NCBI RefSeq assembly: GCF_900091725.1
Contig: NZ_FMBW01000012.1
Location: forward strand, 62,001 to 126,000
Source of the DNA: Streptomyces sp. DvalAA-43
Lineage (GTDB): Bacteria; Actinomycetota; Actinomycetes; Streptomycetales; Streptomycetaceae
Direction of reading: 5' to 3'
DNA length: 64,000 nt
Part shown: piece after piece, positions 60,029 through 64,000 of the stretch
Layout: every line of letters begins with the position of its first letter
How positions within the stretch are numbered: the stretch's first letter is position 1
Translations under genes and position numbers: made by a program
The notes under the pieces: model-generated
What the model was told of the DNA's origin: nothing
What the model saw: the letters and a program-made list of their open reading frames with translations, nothing else
Database searches by the model: none

Positions 60029-60855
60029 AGTTCCTGCAGCAGCTGCTCCGCCATCTTCCTCGCGGGGACCAGGCGGGGGTCCTCGGGATCGGCGTAAGGG
60101 CCGAGGATCTTCGCAGCGACGAACAGCGTCATCAGCATGCCGTCCCGGCTCTCCAGATCTTCACGCCGCTCGCTGCGGACGCGGTCTGCCAGAGCTGGGA
60201 CGGCTAGGGAGGCTCCCCACAGACTTGCCGCGTCCAGGCCGCGGGGGGCCATGCCCCAGTCCTCCCAGTCGAACACACAGAACACCGGCGCCGTGATATT
60301 CGCCCAGTTGAAATCCGCATGGGCCGGCCGCCATTCGGCTACGGCCGCATCGACACCGGGAAAGACACTGTGGATCGTTCCCCTGACGAGGTCCTGAGTG
60401 AGGGTCTCGGTATCCGGTGTCGCGATACGGTTTGTGTGCTGCGCGGCCAGGGCATCCAGCGAGGCGCTCAGCGCATTCCACCACTCCTCGGGCAGCTGTG
60501 GATCCTCCGCCACTACGGAGCTGCTTACTGGCACCGCCGGCAGCATCTCCGTCTCGTCCGCTCGCCACATCACCGGCTCCGTGTCGTCGCGCCACGCGAC
60601 GCCTGTGAGCCAGGCCGGTTTCGCGATCCCGCGAAGGGCCTCGGCGGACGCGGTGCCATCCCCTCCCTGGACCCCGATCCGATCGAGTCCGCGCCGCTCG
60701 ATCCGCACCCACGTATTGCGGTCCGTACGCGCCCCCAGAGACCGGCGCTTGCGCACTACAGCCTCCCGGCTAAGGCGTACCCCAAGCGACCGTTCGACAC
60801 GGTCCAGCACGGCTTCCACAGGCTCCTTGCGCAGGTCCACTGAACGCAGTGTCAT
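60016..60855 (-). CDS. Phosphotransferase (aminoglycoside phosphotransferase/protein-kinase-like fold)
   Basis: A 279-residue protein of the APH/choline kinase group. The catalytic loop is AHADFNWANI (Asp and Asn in the H-x-D-x4-N pattern) and the metal-binding segment is FCVFDWEDWGMAPRGLD. The N-terminal lobe is less clear but contains VVRKRRSLGARTDRNTWVRI, where an ATP-contacting lysine would be expected. It would phosphorylate a small molecule or peptide hydroxyl group. It is convergent with the aldo-keto reductase gene, the ends overlapping by 13 bases. ATG 60855 fits the family start. Its presence next to a peptide-oxygenase pair may be functional or fortuitous. Confidence 0.78.
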   Translation of the reverse strand: MTLRSVDLRKEPVEAVLDRVERSLGVRLSREAVVRKRRSLGARTDRNTWVRIERRGLDRIGVQGGDGTASAEALRGIAKPAWLTGVAWRDDTEPVMWRADETEMLPAVPVSSSVVAEDPQLPEEWWNALSASLDALAAQHTNRIATPDTETLTQDLVRGTIHSVFPGVDAAVAEWRPAHADFNWANITAPVFCVFDWEDWGMAPRGLDAASLWGASLAVPALADRVRSERREDLESRDGMLMTLFVAAKILGPYADPEDPRLVPARKMAEQLLQELQAR

Positions 60856-60925
60856 GCGCCCGAACGTACCAAGTCCGAGCCACATCGCGAGGGAGATTCG
60901 GTGCGAGGCGTACAGGTGCAGCTGA

Positions 60926-61042
60926 CGAGAGATAGATCCACTAGGTCACCACGGCACGGGCGACCTGGAGGTGCAGCTACGTACCCCGCGGGACGTGGAG
61001 CGTGCCGAGGATCTGTTCCGTGCGAGCTACGCAGCGGCTTGA
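60926..61042 (+). pseudogene. C-terminal fragment of an unidentified protein
   Basis: The plus-strand frame reads GHHGTGDLEVQLRTPRDVER and ends AEDLFRASYAAA at 61042. This strand-helix ending looks like the C-terminus of small actinobacterial hypothetical proteins of the DUF5655 type. A stop codon at 60923 cuts off anything upstream. Confidence 0.4.
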
Positions 61043-61155
61043 ACGTTGGCGGGCATCTGGCCGTGAGCGTTTCGCACTCAGTCTGGGGTCGTCCGGGTGA
61101 TGCCTTTCGACGTCGCGGGCACCTCGTGGCGGTGGACTATCAATGATGCGCAAGA

Positions 61156-61178
61156 TCGCCGGTTTAGCTAACCGGCGA
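61156..61178. repeat. Hairpin element, copy 2 (TCGCCGGTT...AACCGGCGA)
   Basis: TCGCCGGTT pairs with AACCGGCGA around TAGCT, and GCTATGTTCCC follows shortly after, as in copy 1 at 42115-42135. Flanks also match (GCGCAA before both). Confidence 0.6.
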
Positions 61179-61394
61179 TCGTCCGCTATGTTCCCGCTTC
61201 CCCCGGAGGCGCCCAGGTGCCGATCACGTATGGTCCTCCCCGGTCGCCCCTGCGCGCCTTCGTGGCGCGCATGGGCGGGCCGTCGGGGGCCCCGCCGTCG
61301 TATTCACCGCTGCTGCATCGATCTCCGGGGCTTGGGACGAGAGGGATGTCGGTTGATACGGCTCAGGGGCCTTCGGGTGCGCCTTCTTCTGCCT

Positions 61395-64000
61395 TCAGTT
61401 GATGTACTCCTCCATGAGCTTGGCGAGGTGCAGGAGCAGCGGCATGCGGGTTGCGGTCTCCGTGTGGAGGTGGCACCTACGCAGGTTGTTCACGTACGCG
61501 GCCAAGTCGAAGGCGTGGTCACGTGGTTGCTTAAAGGAGACGTGGATCTCAAGGGACGTGGGGTTGGCTCCGTGGCGGGTGGCATTCTGCTCGTCTGCCG
61601 AATACTTGGAAACGGACTTTGGCAGCTGATGCGTATCCGGCCTTGGGTTGATCGCGAGGAAGGCGTGGTCGTTCCAGGGGACGACGCCGGAGTACCTGCC
61701 CCACTCCTCGTATGGCAGCTCGGCTGCACCGGGTGCCGGCTCGGAGTGCGCCTCTTCGCCGATGGCTACGTCGGGTGAGTCGTCGGCGGTGGCGGGGTCC
61801 TCGGCCTCGTCGTTGAGGTTGGCACCGAATGCCAGCGGGATCTCGTAGGACTCCTCGTTGACACGAATGATGCGCAGCCCGGGCAGGTCCTCAGGGCGGC
61901 GGCCTTCGGCGCGGTTGGGGTGGGCGCAGTCTTCGCCAGGGAGCCGGAGCGAGTCCGGCGTGATGTGGGGATTCTGCAGCCAGGACCACACATCCTTGTT
62001 GCGCAGGGTCTGCGCTCGGGCGAGGAAGAGTCGCTCTGTGTGGGAGTCGATGGCGAGTGCTTGGGTGATGAAGTCGTTCAGCTGGGCCTTGTCGCGTCGC
62101 CGCATTCGCCCTCGCCCGGAGGTCAGGGCTCGGGGCAGGTGTTCGATGGGGATGGGCGCTTCGTACGGATGACCTGGAGGCGCCACGAGTTGGGCTGTCG
62201 TGTTGCCGTCGGTGTCCATGCGCAGGACGAAGGGGACGATCCATGGCCCGGCCTGGGCGACGTGCACGGTGGCCAGTTCGAAGCGGCCCTTGACGCTGCG
62301 GGGTGCGGGCAGGCGGGGCAGATGCCCGAGCGAGCGCAGGAGGTCCTTCACCGAGGAAGCGGCACGTTGCACGTCCTCGCAGCGGATGTCGCTGTCCTCG
62401 AAGGGCTTCAGCCCGGCCTTCTTGGCGTCGAGCTTGGGAGCCGCTGTGACCGGGTGCAGGCATTGCACGTGCCGGTTCAGCTTCGGCAGGGTGTCTTTCA
62501 GGAACCGCTTGGGGTCGTCCTCTCCGGCCATGGCGAAGTTAACTGGTTTGTCGATCTCCACAAGGCAGCCGATCATGTGGTCGGCTTCTGGGAATTCCTT
62601 GTGCAGTGCTTCGACTCGCTGCTCCCGTTCCTGCTTTCGGTGAGCCTTGCGGGCGTCTGGTTCCGCGTGTGACGGTGGCTTGGGGAGACCGGAGACGAGG
62701 GTCCCGGGGTTGCGTAGGACCAGTGTGATCTTGGTGGGTCCGGCGTAGTCGTGAATGTCGGGTTCTGCGCTGCGTTCACCGAGGTGCTGGTAGTTGAGCA
62801 GCTTGGTGAGGGCCAGATGGACTGCTTGGTAGGTCTTCGGTGCGCAGTGCCAGAGCTCGAAGTGGTAGTGGGCGTCCTCGCGTGCTGGGGAGAGTCGAGG
62901 GGGCCGGCGTTGGGGTGTCTTGTCCAGGGCAGGGAGCGGGTCGAAGTTGAGCTTTGCGAGCGGTTCCTTCAAGTTCTCGAAGAGGGTGAGATGGTCGATG
63001 GGCTGCAGGCCGCTTTCCGCCGGGTGGCCGTGCGTGCTGAATACCGGTTGGGCATCAGCGAGATCGGTCCGGGTGAGGTAGGTGTACCCGGTGGCGTGCA
63101 GCAGCAGCGCAGTAGGTTCCTTGTCCTCCTCGGCGCTGCGGTTGACGCCGGCAGCGCGGCGGGGCTCTGTTCGGACGTCCTCGGGGTTGGGGTAGCGGTT
63201 GCTAGAGGGGAGGGAGGGCAGGATGCGCGCGATGCCAGGCTGCCACTGCCACCGCATGTCCTGCTTCTTGCCGCTGACGGTGACCGGTGCGCGGAGCAGC
63301 ATGGGGCGCTCGACGTCACGCAGTGCGCCCTTGGCCAGGTAAAGCAGGACGGTGGCCGTGGCAGGGCTGTCGCCCCGGCGTGGGATGTACGCAGGCTGGG
63401 CCCCACCGAAGCGGACGATGTGGGGAACGGCCCGGAGGATGAGTCGCTGGTCGTGGGGCATGGAGACTACCCGCAGTGCGGTCCGGTGGGTCCAAAGGCC
63501 GTAGGCCCCGTCATCGTCGAGCTCTCGGGGTGGCCAGCTGTAGATGCTGCGCTCACCGCGGTCGGTCAGTTGGCCAAGAACCGAGAAGCCTTCCGCGGTA
63601 TGACCCGGCAGGGACAGCTTGTCGTCCACCCAGCAACCGGCAATGTAGGTGGCAAGCAGCGAGAACGTGCTGCTGTGCGGGGTCGCTGTTCCGTTTGCGG
63701 CCTTTCCGTGGGCCAGGAGGTCGACCTCTGCCTGCGCCCATTCCAGTGGCAGGGCGCGTTTCACGATGGTGGGCCAGTCGACATCGCCCTGGTGGGGCGC
63801 GACGTGCGTAGTGATCCAGAATTCGAGGGCCAACTGCAGGGGAAGCTCATTCTGGGGTGTTCGCATTGCGTGGAGCCAAGGGCCATCTCCCAGCCGGCCT
63901 TCGACCGCGAGGACAGCGGGTTCCACCTGCTCGATCAGCTCGCGCAGGGCATAGGTAGGCAGATACTGGGAGCGTGCTTTTGGGTTGCTGTTCCAGGCGC
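61395..64000 (-). CDS. pPIWI_RE-family prokaryotic Argonaute-like protein (partial, continues past the right edge)
   Basis: At least 868 residues are visible; the frame is still open at base 64000. The visible N-terminal part reads YLPTYALRELIEQVEPAVLA, which fits the module preceding the PIWI domain in pPIWI_RE proteins. The C-terminal RNase H-like half is recognisable by GLRIIRVNEESYEIPLAFG, then AFLAINPRPDTHQLPKSVSK, SLEIHVSFKQPRD and the end AAYVNNLRRCHLHTETATRM with LLHLAKLMEEYI. This family was defined by comparative genomics (Burroughs, Iyer and Aravind) as the core of a predicted RNA-guided defence system with a restriction-endonuclease-fold protein and a DinG-type helicase. The partner genes should lie beyond the window. 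It has no link to CRISPR here. Confidence 0.82.
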   Translation of the reverse strand, partial: AWNSNPKARSQYLPTYALRELIEQVEPAVLAVEGRLGDGPWLHAMRTPQNELPLQLALEFWITTHVAPHQGDVDWPTIVKRALPLEWAQAEVDLLAHGKAANGTATPHSSTFSLLATYIAGCWVDDKLSLPGHTAEGFSVLGQLTDRGERSIYSWPPRELDDDGAYGLWTHRTALRVVSMPHDQRLILRAVPHIVRFGGAQPAYIPRRGDSPATATVLLYLAKGALRDVERPMLLRAPVTVSGKKQDMRWQWQPGIARILPSLPSSNRYPNPEDVRTEPRRAAGVNRSAEEDKEPTALLLHATGYTYLTRTDLADAQPVFSTHGHPAESGLQPIDHLTLFENLKEPLAKLNFDPLPALDKTPQRRPPRLSPAREDAHYHFELWHCAPKTYQAVHLALTKLLNYQHLGERSAEPDIHDYAGPTKITLVLRNPGTLVSGLPKPPSHAEPDARKAHRKQEREQRVEALHKEFPEADHMIGCLVEIDKPVNFAMAGEDDPKRFLKDTLPKLNRHVQCLHPVTAAPKLDAKKAGLKPFEDSDIRCEDVQRAASSVKDLLRSLGHLPRLPAPRSVKGRFELATVHVAQAGPWIVPFVLRMDTDGNTTAQLVAPPGHPYEAPIPIEHLPRALTSGRGRMRRRDKAQLNDFITQALAIDSHTERLFLARAQTLRNKDVWSWLQNPHITPDSLRLPGEDCAHPNRAEGRRPEDLPGLRIIRVNEESYEIPLAFGANLNDEAEDPATADDSPDVAIGEEAHSEPAPGAAELPYEEWGRYSGVVPWNDHAFLAINPRPDTHQLPKSVSKYSADEQNATRHGANPTSLEIHVSFKQPRDHAFDLAAYVNNLRRCHLHTETATRMPLLLHLAKLMEEYIN

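Larger units (their letters stand above)
60856..61394. other. Intergenic region with a gene fragment and a repeated hairpin
   Basis: About 540 bases. It contains a C-terminal gene fragment (60926-61042) and copy 2 of the hairpin element (61156-61178). A 61-codon frame at 61217-61402 has no support beyond its length. Confidence 0.4.

Noticed and set aside
61217..61402. 61-codon plus-strand frame after a GGAGG-like stretch
   Set aside because: Ser/Pro/Gly-rich, no likeness to any family, and it overlaps the pPIWI_RE stop; support is too weak.
61143..61778. Plus-strand 211-codon frame over the pPIWI_RE end
   Set aside because: It overlaps the conserved C-terminus of pPIWI_RE in antisense and includes the hairpin element; no family likeness.

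Overview
The window looks like a Streptomyces (or close actinomycete) chromosome. It is very GC-rich with strong third-position GC bias, uses GTG starts, overlaps stop and start codons in operons, and carries typical actinobacterial families: DUF2510, WYL and FadR-type regulators, a LuxR-type STAND ATPase, FGGY kinase/FAD oxidoreductase trio, LutABC. No rRNA, CRISPR array or replication origin was seen. One tRNA gene is present.

Layout, left part (1-21 kb). The left edge is the end of a carrier-protein gene resembling the adenylation-carrier part of carboxylic acid reductases. It is followed by a scar of decayed DNA (IS5-type transposase remnant, a duplicated gene stub, WD40 debris) around a GNAT acetyltransferase and a PAP2-type membrane phosphatase. 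Next come an NAD-binding SDR/DUF2867 protein with a photolyase, a large membrane receptor-like protein with a periplasmic-binding-protein fold, an EF-G paralogue, a methyltransferase, a DUF2510 membrane protein, an enoyl-CoA hydratase and an S66 peptidase. A lactate-utilisation locus follows: a FadR-type regulator and lutABC, with matching palindromic operators in front of both units.

Middle part (20.5-40 kb). A small sugar or uronate locus (DUF2264 protein, D-2-hydroxyacid dehydrogenase, DeoR/LacI hybrid regulator) appears to have lost its ABC transporter. Beside it is a RiPP-like locus: a 27-residue charged peptide, a B12-binding radical SAM RiPP C-methyltransferase, a DUF5825-like protein and an MFS exporter. 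An APC permease, an FGGY (glycerol-type) kinase with two FAD oxidoreductases, DUF309 and small membrane genes, and a LuxR-type ATPase lacking its HTH domain come next. They end at a tRNA-Pro(GGG) gene.

Right part (40.3-64 kb) is accessory DNA. A tyrosine integrase and excisionase sit against the tRNA. A mini biosynthetic cassette follows (free carrier protein, KS, frameshifted P450, DHA2 exporter, WYL regulator), bracketed by a 63-bp direct repeat with 60 identities. Then come a DUF6615-like gene, a complete type I restriction-modification operon, a second peptide-modification candidate (58-residue peptide, JmjC/cupin oxygenase, aldo-keto reductase, convergent phosphotransferase) and, running off the right edge, a pPIWI_RE-family prokaryotic Argonaute-like protein. 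This part therefore mixes predicted phage defence with small-molecule or peptide biosynthesis. Functions rest on family recognition by eye; no database search was run.
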